Source: Aurelia coerulea
Taxonomy: Eukaryota > Cnidaria > Scyphozoa > Semaeostomeae > Ulmaridae
Direction of reading: 5' to 3'
DNA length: 64,000 nucleotides
Assembly (NCBI GenBank): GCA_039566865.1
Contig: CM076955.1
Coordinates: 18,211,501-18,275,500, forward strand
Under the pieces are notes generated by a model. It had not been told where the DNA came from and searched no databases. It saw only the letters and a program-made list of their open reading frames with translations. Numbering within the stretch: the first letter of the stretch is position 1; every line of letters begins with the position of its first letter. Both the position numbers and the translations under genes were made by a program. Positions 1 through 12,200 of the stretch are shown here, one piece after another.

Positions 1-156
1 TAATTTGTATTTAATATTATGTGTTAGTTTAGTTTAGTTTAGTTTAGTTTTATAGCTGCCATGCCTGTAATAAGGTAAAGCTTTTTTATGCTATTATGAT
101 GATGATGATACTCCCTACCTATTGTGCTTATAAAGTACTCCAAAATTTACAATATA

Positions 157-397
157 CCGGGTGAGTCACAGGATCATGAAGTTCAAGCCTTTTTTGAAGA
201 TCCCAAGATGAGAGACTTTTGTATAATTGCTTGTAACTCTGAGACAATACACCCGATCATAACCAACTAAATTTCATGATCGAAGATGACCTGTTGGCTA
301 CAAAATAAGAATCAGGACAGTTAGAGAGAATATGGTGATTAGCTAGCAAACTACAAACCACAGACTTTCAAACATTTTGAATGTTTTGCTCACCCAG
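157..397. mobile_element. TA-flanked CCGGGTGAGTC MITE
   Basis: It begins CCGGGTGAGTC after TA (155-156) and ends GCTCACCCAG before TA (398-399). This is a short member of the CCGGGTG superfamily. A TA target suggests Tc1/mariner-like mobilisation. Confidence 0.6.
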
Positions 398-426
398 TAA
401 ACCAAAAGTGTTCTGGCCATAGAACT

Positions 427-689
427 CCCGGGGGGGTTACTTGACCAGGTTTTGGTCGGGGACGTGCCACCGAAGCTTCAAAAACATACCCGTTCCTTAT
501 ACCAATTTTCCGAAAAAGCATACCCAACTTTATACCAATTTTCCGAAAATGTATATCCGATCTTATACTTCAACCAAAATCGTGAAAATCGATACAGTTC
601 CTTATACCAAAATCGCGAAAATCGATACCGTACCCGATGGCACGTCCCCGTACCCAAAATATGTGGAGTACCCCCCCCCCCCCCCCGGG
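427..689. repeat. GC-rich foldback with internal tandem units
   Basis: The ends ctcccgggggg and a long C run ending in ccgggat are inverted, and ggggacgtgcca pairs with tggcacgtcccc. Between them a unit like taccaattttccgaaaa is repeated four to five times in diverged form. The short open frames on both strands here come from the repeat structure. Confidence 0.55.
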
Positions 690-948
690 ATAGTACTGCC
701 ATTTCATTGGAAAATGTTCCAAACTAGGTATCACTCAAAGAGCTTAGCGAGTGGAACGTTATTGTTGCAAGCAAAGAAACTTTGGTGACGTTTTTCAGAC
801 CTCCAATCATACATTCTTAATCAAATTTGATGGCTTTTTTAAACTCAAATTTTCGCCTGGACCACGCCTTCTTCAGGTACCAACCTTCAGCGTAAGTTAT
901 GCAGTTACGTTTATTTACCGTTGCACCTTTACTAATCATCCGTAGAAG

Positions 949-1540
949 TTGATACGTCTGTACTCGGACGTATTAATTCGAAGTGTAGCAAGGATAGTGT
1001 TCAACGCTGTTATACTGTCACATTTCAACTATTGCCCCCTGATTTGGCTATTTTGTAGCAAATCTGCCAACAGTAACATCAATCGAGTACATAAACGTGC
1101 TTTAAGGGTTTCATACTCGGATTTTGAATCCTCTTTTGAAGAACTTCTATTGATGCATATGAAAGATATTTTTGCAGAAAAAGACAGCTATTATAGTCTG
1201 CGTAATGTAAATCACTTGCAGCTGCCGAAAGTAAGGACAACAATATATATGGTACAGAAAATATTCAGTATAGAGGCTGCCTTTTATAGTCCTCACTTCC
1301 CAGCTTTTTGAAAGACTGTAGCACAATTCAAGAATTTAAAATGAAAGTAAAACAATGGGATAGTGATTCATGCACCTGCAGATTGTGTAGAATTTTTATT
1401 AAAGATTTGGGATTTTTAGATTAATTTACTTTCTAGGTTATACTTCTTTTAGTTTTGTTGGCCTTAATTAGCTTTTAGCTATTTTAATTAGAAAAGCCAA
1501 CTTTAAATAAATGGATAATAATAATAATAATAATAATGCA
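949..1540 (+). mobile_element. Non-LTR retrotransposon fragment, reverse-transcriptase C-terminus and 3' tail
   Basis: The translation contains SHFNYCPLIWLFCSKSANS and INRVHKRALRVSYSDF, the conserved C-terminal part of jockey/CR1-like reverse transcriptases. It is 5'-truncated and frame-broken, ends at CTCRLC followed by a UTR, and has a 3' (AAT)n tail at 1511-1540. It is non-functional. Confidence 0.8.
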
Positions 1541-1552
1541 TGATGATATTAC

Positions 1553-1975
1553 AATACATGTAAAGAACCTACAGAAACTACTCTTAGAAGTTTACAAAAC
1601 GCTGGGAGAATTTCCAAACAAAATCTAAAACTTACAACTTACGAAAACAAGTTTTATGTGAACTTCCTCAGAGCCTCACACAACAAAATGTGGGATAAAC
1701 TCCCTAAGATTTAGGGGAGCTATGCTGTGGAATACCCTAAACGATGATGCAAAGAAGGTAGCGTCTATTGCAGCTTTCAAAAAGGAAATTAAAACTTGGG
1801 ATGGAACCAGTTGCATTTGTACAATTTGTAAATAGACACTGAATACCTTTGATTGTAAATTAGCATTTTATTAGTTTAGGTTTATTGTAAATAGTTGGTG
1901 TAAATTAGCTTTATTCTTTAAAACCTATGTATAAATACCAACTTTAAATAAATATATGAGTGAATGAATGAATAC
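1553..1975 (+). mobile_element. Second, more decayed LINE 3' end
   Basis: At 1715-1834 it reads LWNTLNDDAKKVASIAAF then KKEIKTWDGTSCICTICK and a stop, parallel to the LINE C-termini at 41.3 and 59.0 kb. The 3' UTR ends in a (GAAT)n tail. The UTR motif gccaactttaaataaa is nearly shared with the preceding copy, so the two are related subfamilies inserted one after the other. Confidence 0.75.
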
Positions 1976-2012
1976 TCGCTGATTGCTTTATCTTTGAATC
2001 TGTCCATTTTAA

Positions 2013-2326
2013 CACCCCGCCTAAGTGCCCCGGTACATTCTGCCCCGGTGATTTCCTCGGTGAAAAAATTGGAGCAAAATTGGTCCCCGGACAAGACGTG
2101 AATCTCCCCGGTACAAAATGCCTCACAAGTGAAACCTCGGCTGCAAGTTGGTGAACACCGGGGAAAATTTTGAGGAAATATTTCCTCGTAGCACCACTAA
2201 CCCACCAATAATTATGCCGTCCTCGTTACATAATTTGGACTCCCTGGTGAAAATTTGACCATTTTTCTCCGTCACTAGAACCCCGGTGAACATCTGACCT
2301 CTCACCGGGGCACTTAGACGGGGGGG
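2013..2326. mobile_element. Foldback element with GC-rich inverted ends
   Basis: The left end CCCCGCCTAAGTGCCCCGGT is mirrored on the right as ACCGGGGCACTTAGACGGGG. The interior repeats the motif ccccggtga many times in both orientations. It has no coding capacity. Superfamily not assigned. Confidence 0.6.
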
Positions 2327-2936
2327 TATTTTAGGTTCTAAGGCTTTAAAGATGCTTACTTACAGGTTTATTTTGCTTTATTTTATGTCCAGATTGCGTT
2401 TCTTAGTAGTTCAAGTTTTCGCCTAAATCCAAGGTCGATGGCTCTACAGTGGGGTATAAACTTTTTTGGGATGTCAAGTATTATTGAATTCAGTAAATGG
2501 TGTAAGAAATTTTCCCATTTGTATCAAAAATTCGGCCACCCCTATCCCTAGGATAAAAAAAGAGAACTCCCTAAAGGCAACTGATCATATTTTTACGAAA
2601 TTCGTTAAAAATCGAATATACGTACCTCATCGTAGCTGTAAAAAAAAAGAATAAAACATCAAAAAGCTGGTGGACCATAAGATAATCACCCCAGAGATAA
2701 ATAATTTCTGAAAAACGTTCTGAATGCAAAGTTTTGATGAAATCTAAGTGCAACATAAAGTAAACCTACTGGGTGAAAATCATTTACGGAGAAATACGAT
2801 TTGAAAAAAGATAGTCGCTAAACCATTGTAATAAAATCACTAATTATGAAAAGCATATGTTGATCAAAGAAAGTGTCCAATACAAGACATTTTTTCCCTG
2901 TCAGATAGATCTTGCTTTGAACTTACTTCAAGGCTA

Positions 2937-3461
2937 AGCATAGGTTCCAAATCTTTCTCTCGGCGTAAAAAGGTGGGTGTAAAATTCAATGACTTATTTC
3001 TTCTGTTTGAATAACTTGAAAGAAACTTTATGTACTTACCTATAATTCTACCGTTGGACTTTTCAGAAATTTTGAATACTTTTGGAAATTACAGTGTATC
3101 TTACATTTCAACTCATTTGAGGATGTGACGTCATCAAATGTCTAAATCATAAACCAGATGAGTGACAGACTTTTGCTTGATACCATATTGTAGGCATTCA
3201 TAAACTATGGTGTTGTTCGAAATTACGTCATGTTACGTCAAACAGTTTAGAAATTACGATGGTTTTAAGTTTTTTTGACATTTTTTCTTGAATTCTTGAA
3301 AAAGAAGAAAATCACCCTTATTCTGAAAATATTTAAGTTTTCCAAAAAGTCAAACGGTAGAATTATAGAGAAATAGCTAAAGTTTCTTTGAAGTCATTCA
3401 GTTCCAAGAAATAGGTCACTCAATTTTACACCAGCCTTTTTAAAGATGTGGAACCTATGCT
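2937..3461. mobile_element. AGCATAGG MITE copy 1 (Mutator-like, 9-bp TSD)
   Basis: The ends AGCATAGGTTCC and GGAACCTATGCT are flanked by a perfect 9-bp duplication TCAAGGCTA. The arms pair over most of their length, and a TGACGTCA palindrome lies at 3126-3133. Nine-bp duplications are typical of Mutator-like elements. No transposase is present. Confidence 0.8.
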
Positions 3462-3704
3462 TCAAGGCTATAACTACTGTTGCTTTGCAAGTAACATTGC
3501 GGTATGGAAAATGCTATGGTTTTATCATTGTAGCATGTTTGACTTTAAAATAACCAAATTTGTTCTGAGTAGACGGGAATATAATGTTCTGAAGAGACTA
3601 CAATCTTACTTTGAACCTGCTTAGAGGCTGCAGCTAGTCATGCTTTGCAAGAAACATTGCGTAGTTTGAAGCACATTCAAATCTCGGTGATCTTTCAACA
3701 TCGA

Positions 3705-4205
3705 AGCTTAGGTTCCAAAAGGTTGGTGTAAAATTCAATGACCTATTTCTTTGAACTGAATGGCTTCAAAGAAACTTTTGCTATTTTGCTATGAATCTGC
3801 CGTTTGACTTTTCTAAAATCTTCAATATTTTCAGAATTTGAGTGTTGTTCTTCATCTTCGAGAATTCAAGAAAAATTGTTAAAAATGTTTAAACCATCGT
3901 AATTTCTAAACTGTTTGATGTAAAATGAAACAATTTCCAAGAAAGGCTTAGTTTATGGATGTCTACAGTATAGTGTCAAGCAAAAGTTTGTCACTTTTTG
4001 TGGTTCATGATTTAGAAATTTGATGGCGTCACATCCTCAAAGGAGCTGAAATATGAAATACGCTATAATTTAAGAAAGTATTCAAAATTTTCGAGAAGTC
4101 CAACGGTTTATAGATAGGTAGCTAAAGCCATTCAGTTAGAAGAAATAGGTCATAGAATTTTACACCCACCTTTTTACGTTGATTTAAAGATTTGGAACCT
4201 ATGCT
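3705..4205. mobile_element. AGCATAGG MITE copy 2
   Basis: The left end AGCTTAGGTTCC carries one change; the right end GGAACCTATGCT is intact. The flanks CAACATCGA and GAACATCGA match at 8 of 9 positions. The central CRE-like site has decayed to TGGCGTCA. Confidence 0.75.
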
Positions 4206-4819
4206 GAACATCGATATTTTCTGAGTCATAAAGTAGACGAGAACTTGATGCTGTGATATCTTGCTTTAACTTTTTTTAAGGCTGTGGCAATTCGTTCACA
4301 GATTAAGAGAGCCCCACGAAAAGTTCAACGATCACAACTTCACACGTTCTTTACATATCTGATCATATTGGATATAGTTTACAAATCTGGAAAATTGCCA
4401 CTTTAAAGGATATATCATAACCCTTTCCATTGAAGGTGTTTCTTTCATGAAGCGTCCACTGATTACTGAATCGAATTCCAATGCCGAATCGCGTAATTTT
4501 CAGATTTTGTCAGTAACTGTATAGCTGATAAAACCGATAAAATTGTGACAACTGCCAAAATTTGAAACTTTCTCATGAAATGTCAAGCGTGGAGTATAGC
4601 AGACAGGACACTCATCTCAGGTTCTCACATGAGTTGAAATTGAGAGCAGAGTGACAGAATTTCAAAACCTTCTCAAGTTTAAGGCTTTAGCGTCTCTTTA
4701 CCTCAGACTCTAAAACTTTGTTTAATTTATGTAACAAAGAACTATTCACTCTCTAAATGACCTTTCTGGGTGGCCAGTCTCTCTTTGAAATGTTTTCAAG
4801 TGAGGGAGCAAATCCTTTA

Positions 4820-5060
4820 GCGGGGATGGCTAAGTGGTAGCACGCTTGACTACCAATCTGAAGGTTTGTGGTTCGAGTCCTCTCCCTGCCGAGCCTGCTA
4901 AAAAGTGTGAGGAGAGTCGCCAACTTTCTGTAATTCCAGGCTAAAGGAATCACGAGGTGTGATCACATCGAGAGGAAGGACCAGGACGCTGCTTCGATAA
5001 GCTCAGCTTCTCAGCGTCCTAAAACTACCTTCGGATGCTAGGTAGAAATGTATACAAAAA
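4820..5060 (+). mobile_element. tRNA-derived SINE-like element
   Basis: The head runs GCGGGGA at 4820-4826 to the pairing TCCCTGC at 4883-4889, with a D arm GCT/AGC, an A box TGGCTAAGTGGTAGC and a perfect B box GGTTCGAGTCC. The anticodon and T stems pair poorly, so this is a degenerate tRNA fused to an unrelated roughly 170-bp body, as in tRNA-type SINEs. The 3' boundary is uncertain. Confidence 0.6.
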
Positions 5061-5495
5061 GAAAGATCCTTTTTAATTCGCCTTGGATTCGCAGTGATTT
5101 CTAGAAGACAGTCGAACGAAGATGCCAATACCGTATCGAGTAACGGATGAGACTTTTCTGTCAAAAACTTCCAATGAATTTGGTCTCATAGCAGACCAAA
5201 CGTAGGCATCAAATCTTAAAAATGATTGCATTGCATCCGAGTACTCGATTGGACTCGATTGTACCTGCCCTTTGATTAACTGGCTGAAAAGGAACTTCAG
5301 GTACTTTGGTACTATCGTTCATTGGAGCTTTTTGATATCGTCATTATCTTGGGCAGCGTATTAATCACTATGGAAAAGCTTCATTAGCAGTTTTGAAAAT
5401 ATTGAAATCATCATGAATCCTTAATTGCTAAAGGAAAAGTGGTACAATCTAAATGAAAACCAAAGTTTATCGAGGTCTACAATATGGCTCAGACC

Positions 5496-6020
5496 AGCAT
5501 AGGTTCCAAATCTTTAAAAAGGCTGGTGTAAAATTGAGTGACCTATTTCTTTGAACTGAATGATTTCAAAGAAACTTTAGCTAATTCTCTATAATTCTAC
5601 CGTTGGACTTTTCTGAAATCCTCCATATTTTCAGTATTAGAGTGTTTTTCTTCTTTTTCAAGAATTGAAGAAAAATTTTCACAAAAACTTAAAACCATCG
5701 TAATTCCTAAACTGTTGGAAGCAACATGAAGCAATTTCGAAGAAAACCATAGTTTATGGATGCCTAAAATATGGTATGAAGCAAAAATCTGTCATTCATC
5801 TGGTTTATGATTTAGAAATTTGATGACGTCACATCCTCAAATGAGTTGAAATGTAAGATACGCTGTAATTTCGCAAAGTATTCCAAATTTCTGGAAAGTC
5901 CAAGTGTAGAATAACAGATAAGTATCTAAAGTTTCTTTCAAGCCATTCAATCAGAGGAAATAGGTCATTGAATTTTACACCCACCTTTTTACGCCGCGTT
6001 AAAGATTTGGAACCTATGCT
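5496..6020. mobile_element. AGCATAGG MITE copy 3
   Basis: The inverted ends AGCATAGGTTCC/GGAACCTATGCT are intact, with an internal TGACGTCA at 5824-5831. The flanks GCTCAGACC and GCACAGACT match 7 of 9. The minus-strand open frame here (5829-6032) is part of the repeat, not a gene. Confidence 0.75.
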
Positions 6021-6270
6021 GCACAGACTCAAAAATCATTCTGGTTTATGATTGAGCAATTTGATCACGACCTCAAAACTGGCTTGAAAGAGAAACTGTA
6101 ATCCCCAAAATAATAAAGATATCGGGAATCTCCAATGAAAAATAATAAGCAAAGTACCTATAGTTCCTTTTAAGCTACAAAATGAAAGGGCAGATGCAAT
6201 AACCATCTTTGTTTCGTCAACAAGATCTATTCCATAAAAACACTAGAAATAATTTCACGATTCAACAAAC

Positions 6271-9200
6271 CTCCTGGATCTGCAGTCATCTGTAAGAAAA
6301 TAACAGTGTATAACTTAAAGGTGGAGGGGTTAGCTAGCCTGCGTGCAGACTCTACTGATTCCCTGAAGAGAAGTGAGGTTCATCACTTCTCTTCTGGGAA
6401 TCAGTAGAGTCTGCACGCAGGCTAGGGGTTAGCAAGATGAAGAACAATTCTTACGTATGCAGAGAGACGCAAATCATAACTTGAGGGACATGCTTTTCTA
6501 TACTGACAGTATTGCCTATAAGCTTTAGAACGTGCAACTGGTTATCGAGAGTTATATACCCACGGGGGGGTATATAAACCACGGGGGGAATACCCACGGG
6601 GGTCTTGACCAAATTTTGGGTAGGGGTCTGCCGCGAGCAAATTCAAAATGGTACCGTAGGCTAGACTAATTTTTAAGAAAATGGTACCCTTGGCTAGACC
6701 AATTTGACCATTCTCTGGACGAATTTGTACGAAAATGGTACCCTTGGCTAGACCAATTTTGACCATTTCCTGGACCAATATTGTCAAATTTGTACCAAAT
6801 ATGATATCATGACCGTTCGTTAGACCAATATTGTCAAAAATGATACCCTTGGCTAGACCGTTGCAGGCCAAAATTGCAAAAAAGTATACCCTTGGCTAGA
6901 CTAGAAGTCCGAAAAAGTATACCCTTGCTCGCAGCACATCCCCAGGTACCTTTACTATGGAAGAACCCTCCCCGTGTATATACCAATGTCTATCAAAAGT
7001 CTATATATGCATGCACAATGAGTGAGTTCACCATCCAGATTTCAGACAATCTTTTGTGGTCTGCTTTATTTACATTCACGCACTGACTAATCAGCCACAG
7101 AAATCTTTTCAAGAGGTTACAAAGAGTCGATTGGATACATTGTTCTGACTCATCCGATGACATGTAGACTTATTACCTTATCACTTGAGTCCTTGTTTTC
7201 GCTCCACCCCCCCCCCCTCCAACATTACCGCCCACAATACCTATAACAGTAAATAATAATTCAATTCAACGGAGCAATACTTAGACGAAGATCATCAGTC
7301 TAGTTGGTATGTAGGTACAATAGAGAAATACTTACCTGGTTAGTGATGAAAACAGCAACATTGTATTCTAGAATTGAAATAGAAGAAGAAGTGAACATCA
7401 TCAATCAAAGCCAAATGCTCGCGAATAGAAACAATGGAAGTGTTTTGAATGAGCAAGTTAGTGTTTCGCAAATCTCGTCTAATTTGGGACCGACTTTGGT
7501 ATGGTTTTAAGCTATCAGGTAACATAATAAGCTAAGGAATACTTGCATAAAGATTCTAACGGGTGAGTCAAAAAAAAGAATCCCCGTTTGGAAGGCCATT
7601 GCTTCCTGAATATCAAAGCAATAATATTGAAAACTGTCTTGTTTTATTGCCAATATGTTCAATTAGCTTCAGTAATTTACCCGGCTTTAATCAAGAATTC
7701 ATTTTCTGCAGAAGGCCCCTTCCATAAGCGTACGGGGCGGGGGGGCCGGGGGGCGGCAGCCCCCCCATGTTGGAAAAATCGTCGAAAATCAGCCCCAATC
7801 GGGCAAAAATCTGCCCTCAGTCGGGGAAAAATGTTGGTAAACAATGGACTTTGTGTCGGGCCGCCCCCCTAGATTTTTTCTTCCCGTACGCTTATGGCCC
7901 CTTCCAAAAACGTGCAAAAACGAGTAAAAATAATGAGCAAACTTTCCGTGGTTATCCTTCCTAAAAATGATGATACTCACATGTATTCATGTATTCTGTC
8001 CCCTTGGAAGAATGGAATCCCCCTGAATACGTTATTGATACCTGGAGGAAGACTTGTTAATCCCCCCTCTCAAGGGGATAGCATGTGCTAAAGCACGTTG
8101 AAGTCATTGCTGTAAGGTGTGTGTAAGGCAGAAATGTTTGGGAAATTTGTTCGTGATTTTGGGCACGTTTTAAAGGTTCTTGTGGAGGCTTTCTTGAGAA
8201 AACCCCATAATTTCTGAGCGGAGTGACCGATTTCAGTCAGGTAAATTTTAAAATGGATTTGAACATTCTACCATCAAACTATATCTTTGCCCATATCATC
8301 GTCTTGATATCCAGGGAGCCGTGACCTTTCAAACGGGGATTCTTTTTATTGACTCACCCGGTACATATATCATGAAAGACATTGATTTTATAGGTACTAT
8401 ACAGAATGTATGAAAAAAGACTACCGATCGAAACGTTTTAATTTAACACAAACAAATTAGGTCTGAAAAAAATAAGAGAGTGATTTTCTGAAAGCCCAAC
8501 CCTTGTGCTTTCATTTGATGTAGTATAGTGATTGCAAAATAGGTCGCTGGGTAATTTGCAAACGAGAAAAAGAATGCAGAAGTCAAAATGAGGAAGTGCT
8601 TCTTTTCGAAATTGCTCTAGGTGAACTTTTGGATGTAAGTCAGAACTTTATCCTTTCATCATTAAAATCTTTGCGTTCCGCGGGGACTTGTAAAGCAAGC
8701 AGTAAGTAACATGGTTGTGAATAAATCAGCTCTTCACCAGAAACTGTCACGCATAAGTTGAGATGCTTTAATTTAACACTTTCTTTTGAAAATCTCAAGT
8801 TATTGGACAGATTCTTCGTTGTCGAAATTTCTCGAAGAGTTTGCAAATGTCGGAAATGGGCCAGAATCGAATGTAGAATTCTCGTCTTCATAAAAGCCAC
8901 TTACCAGAATTTTCCTTATTTCTGAGTCCAAAAGATAAGTGATTTACCAAACAAAAGTTTCAAATCTAAGGCCAGTTTAAACATCGCTTTTTGACGTGTC
9001 GAATTTAATAGATGCTGCTATAAACTTCTAAGTGTCGATTAAATTCGATATAAAAACGATGTTTAATCAGCTGCCGTTTTGAATAGATAAAACGGCAGGA
9101 GTTCACCAGCTCTGTCGTATCAAACGGCAGAAGAACGACTTGATTTAGACATCGTATTTCTGCTCCGTTTTAGGAATCAGTTCTAGGCCATGGTCCGTAG

Positions 9201-12200
9201 TTTCTACGTGTGACCAGCCATTGCGCTTGAGCATTTTGAAAAATGGCCATTTTAACCATTCTAATTTAAATCCGACAAGGCAAAAGACGATTTGAAGGTC
9301 AGATTTTTACACAAAGCAGATTAGATTCTGCCGTTCTTAATACAGTTCGATTCGACACGGCAGAAAACGATTTTTAAACAAGGCCTAGTTTGCCACTGAT
9401 TGATAGGTTAGCATTTCATTTTTGAATATCGGTCACATCACGTACTACCGGCATAGCATCAACACTGAAATGCACTCTAAACCACACATACAATCTTTGT
9501 TATTGATGAGTAATACTATTTGCTTGAAGAAATCCATTGATTAAATTCTCAAGAAGGTTGTCTCAATGAGAAATTAAGTTGTTGCTATGAAGGTGTAAAG
9601 ATAGGGTGTAAAGATAGGGTGGAAAGATAAAAATGAAGATATCATCATTTTAGGGTGTAAAGATGGAAATTTTGCAATTAAAAATCTTCTTCATTGGTGG
9701 TCTATGATTCATAAATATTCAGCGAAGAACAAGATTATTTGACAATCATAAACAGAAATAAGCTGTGAAAACGATATTTCAAGAGAGATGGAAGAATGAA
9801 TTTCTAGAAAGAAACATCATGGGTCTATTGACAATTCCCCACATGACCTTGGCAAATGCTTCGAAACTTGTCCTTATCTTTTAGATTACTGAACTAACTA
9901 TAGCATCTTTGACGTCAATAACTGCGAAGATGGTCAGGATTTGGCAATCAAATTGAACTATCTTCGATAACTTATCATTAACTAAAATAACGACGATTTA
10001 TTTGATATCTAAGATATGTGAGGCCGATGAGATTTTGATTGACATATTATTCATGGGGTGGTGCATTATAATGAAATTGATTGAGTTCACGATACAAGAG
10101 TTATCAATTGTCTGAAGTGAGTTTACAGAAATTGCTTTGCCTAAGCGCCTCGGTCTAAATGCTTTCTTCCCACGTGACTTACCAACTAATTTCCATCATC
10201 ATGCATCTTGTTGTAGTGGAAAGGTCGACTTAAATGTGGAAATGTATTCCATCAAAATAGATTTCTCTTCCTTTGTTTCCACCTAGCATCTGCAGGAAGA
10301 TGCTAGGAACAAAGAGAAGCTAAACTTATCGAACCAGTGTCAGTGTCATAGTATTTCCGTTGAACGTGACTACTGTACACCTGGTGATTCCATTAGCTAG
10401 AATGACAGAGTGTTGGCAATTCCTTCAAATTTTAGGTAGCAGGCTTTGGAAGAGCAGGGACCACTAATTGAGTAGCTTGCATGCAGAATCTACTGATTCC
10501 CTGAAGAGAAGTGAGATAGGAACCTCACTTCTCTTCAGTGAATCAGTAGAGTCTGCACACAGGCCAGGGGCCACTAATTGAGTCACCAATCATCAAACTT
10601 TCCCTTATGCTATTCTAATTGGTATTTTCACTTGGAAGCTGTTCTGAAAAACTTACTAAAGTCTGTTTCAAATAAGGTGTCACGTCAGATTTGCGTCAAC
10701 GCAAAATTATTCGTGCAAAACACTTCAATTGTTGTTATTCGCGGACATTTTCACGTGACATGACTCCGGGGGAGGGGGTGCCACACAAGTTTGAGAATCT
10801 CAACTCTCAACTCTCACTGAAAAATGCATTTCAATTCACCTTCGGATATCTTCTGTAGCCTGGACAGCATCTGAGCGAGTTTTTGTTGCCTGTCTGCAAG
10901 TTCACCTCTCCCACAGAAATCAACTCGAAACAATGCCATTATAGAGTCTATTATCTGAAATGATAAATATTGGCTTTGTATGATATTGTGATAAAATTAA
11001 TACTACAGTTCCACAGCATCAAAATGCCTTTGTAAACTGTTAGTGGAGAACGTTGTATCCTTGAAGACCAGGGGCCTCAAAACAATGTTTTGATGGGTTT
11101 GTATCTTTTTAGGTCCTTTATGGATACATCTTTTTTTTTCTTTTTTTACACAATCTAAAAATGTCCAATTTAACAAAAACATAGATACAAAGACGATACC
11201 ACTGGGAGCATGATAGGCATGGCTACCCTAAATCATCTTTAACAAGGCTATACCAAAGTTCTGTTGGTCTCTCCGTAGGGAGAACTAGCCTACTTGGATA
11301 CATCTCCAAACACTTCAAGTCCATAATCGATTTTGGATTGTACAAATGAAAAGTACAACGCTCTTAGACACTCTTTTGTAGCCTGCGTGCAGACTCTACT
11401 GATTTCTTTTCATTTCAGAGTCCCTGAAAAGAAATCAGTAGAGTCTGCTCGCAGGCTACTCTTTTGGCAACAAGTGGCGAATTTTTGACTGAAGGGCCCC
11501 TGAAGGGAAGACTGCTATGGTCACAAAATCTGCCTTCGTTGAGCTGAATTAAGTCTATTGATTGATCTTTTGCTTCGTTAAGAGAGACTCAAGCGATTTA
11601 ACCAATTAAGCATGCGTCCTCCACCAAAAATTTAAATAAGTATGCTTACCAGCAATTTAAATACACCTGCCTCCTCGTGAAATTTCGCGGCTACACTATC
11701 AAGTATCTCGTATTGATGTTCACCTGCAGCAAAGATAATAATTTAATTCGCTGTTTACGTCTTTGAATATACATACTTGTAGAAGTGTTATTTTTAGCAA
11801 AACAGTTCCATTTGCTGAAAGAGAATTAATTATGTTCATCATATTCATGTCCATTAGAAAACGTGGAAAATGCTTTCGAACCATAAATAGGAAAATGTCT
11901 CAAGTTTACGAAAAGGGTAACAATTTTACTACTTAGCTTTACCGAGCTTTACTATGATCCTTTGAAGGATTTATAGGACCTTCTCTTTAGTTCAAGGGAT
12001 CCATGTCGGACCGGCTTCCGGTCAGCCGTTTTCTCAAGCAGCCTCAGTTCTGCTCAGCGATCAGGCTTTTCGTTTTTTGTTCCTTTCAATGGTAATTTTT
12101 CTTTTGCGTTTAATTCCTAGTTAATTGTAAGTGTCACTCATTGGGGGAACTAGCGGCTAAAGATTCTCTCCGCAATTTTGCATGATGTTGCTCTTCAGAG

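Larger units (their letters stand above)
1..6270. other. Presumed last visible DMC1 intron, filled with repeats
   Basis: No DMC1 exon was found here. From left to right it holds a TA-flanked MITE (157-397), a GC-rich foldback (427-689), two LINE 3' ends (949-1540, 1553-1975), a GGGGCA-ended foldback (2013-2326), two AGCATAGG MITEs (2937-3461, 3705-4205), a tRNA-derived SINE (4820-5060) and a third AGCATAGG MITE (5496-6020). At 2330-2930, 4210-4815 and 5070-5490 nothing identifiable was seen. Confidence 0.6.

Noticed and set aside
4820..4890. Functional tRNA gene
   Set aside because: Box A and box B are present, but the anticodon stem has mismatches and the T stem pairs poorly; SINE head preferred.
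6542..6871. 109-codon frame with repeated GLAKGTIF peptide
   Set aside because: The peptide repeat is the translation of a tandem DNA repeat; both strands and other frames are similarly open.
7336..7367. RAD51 rather than DMC1
   Set aside because: The joined sequence VFITNQ-MTADPG and [10 protein letters not shown] are DMC1-type; RAD51 has NQVVAQVDG at this place.
8640..8900. 86-codon minus-strand frame with leucine-rich look
   Set aside because: No recognisable family and no splice sites fitting DMC1 phase. It lies in a DMC1 intron and is probably chance.
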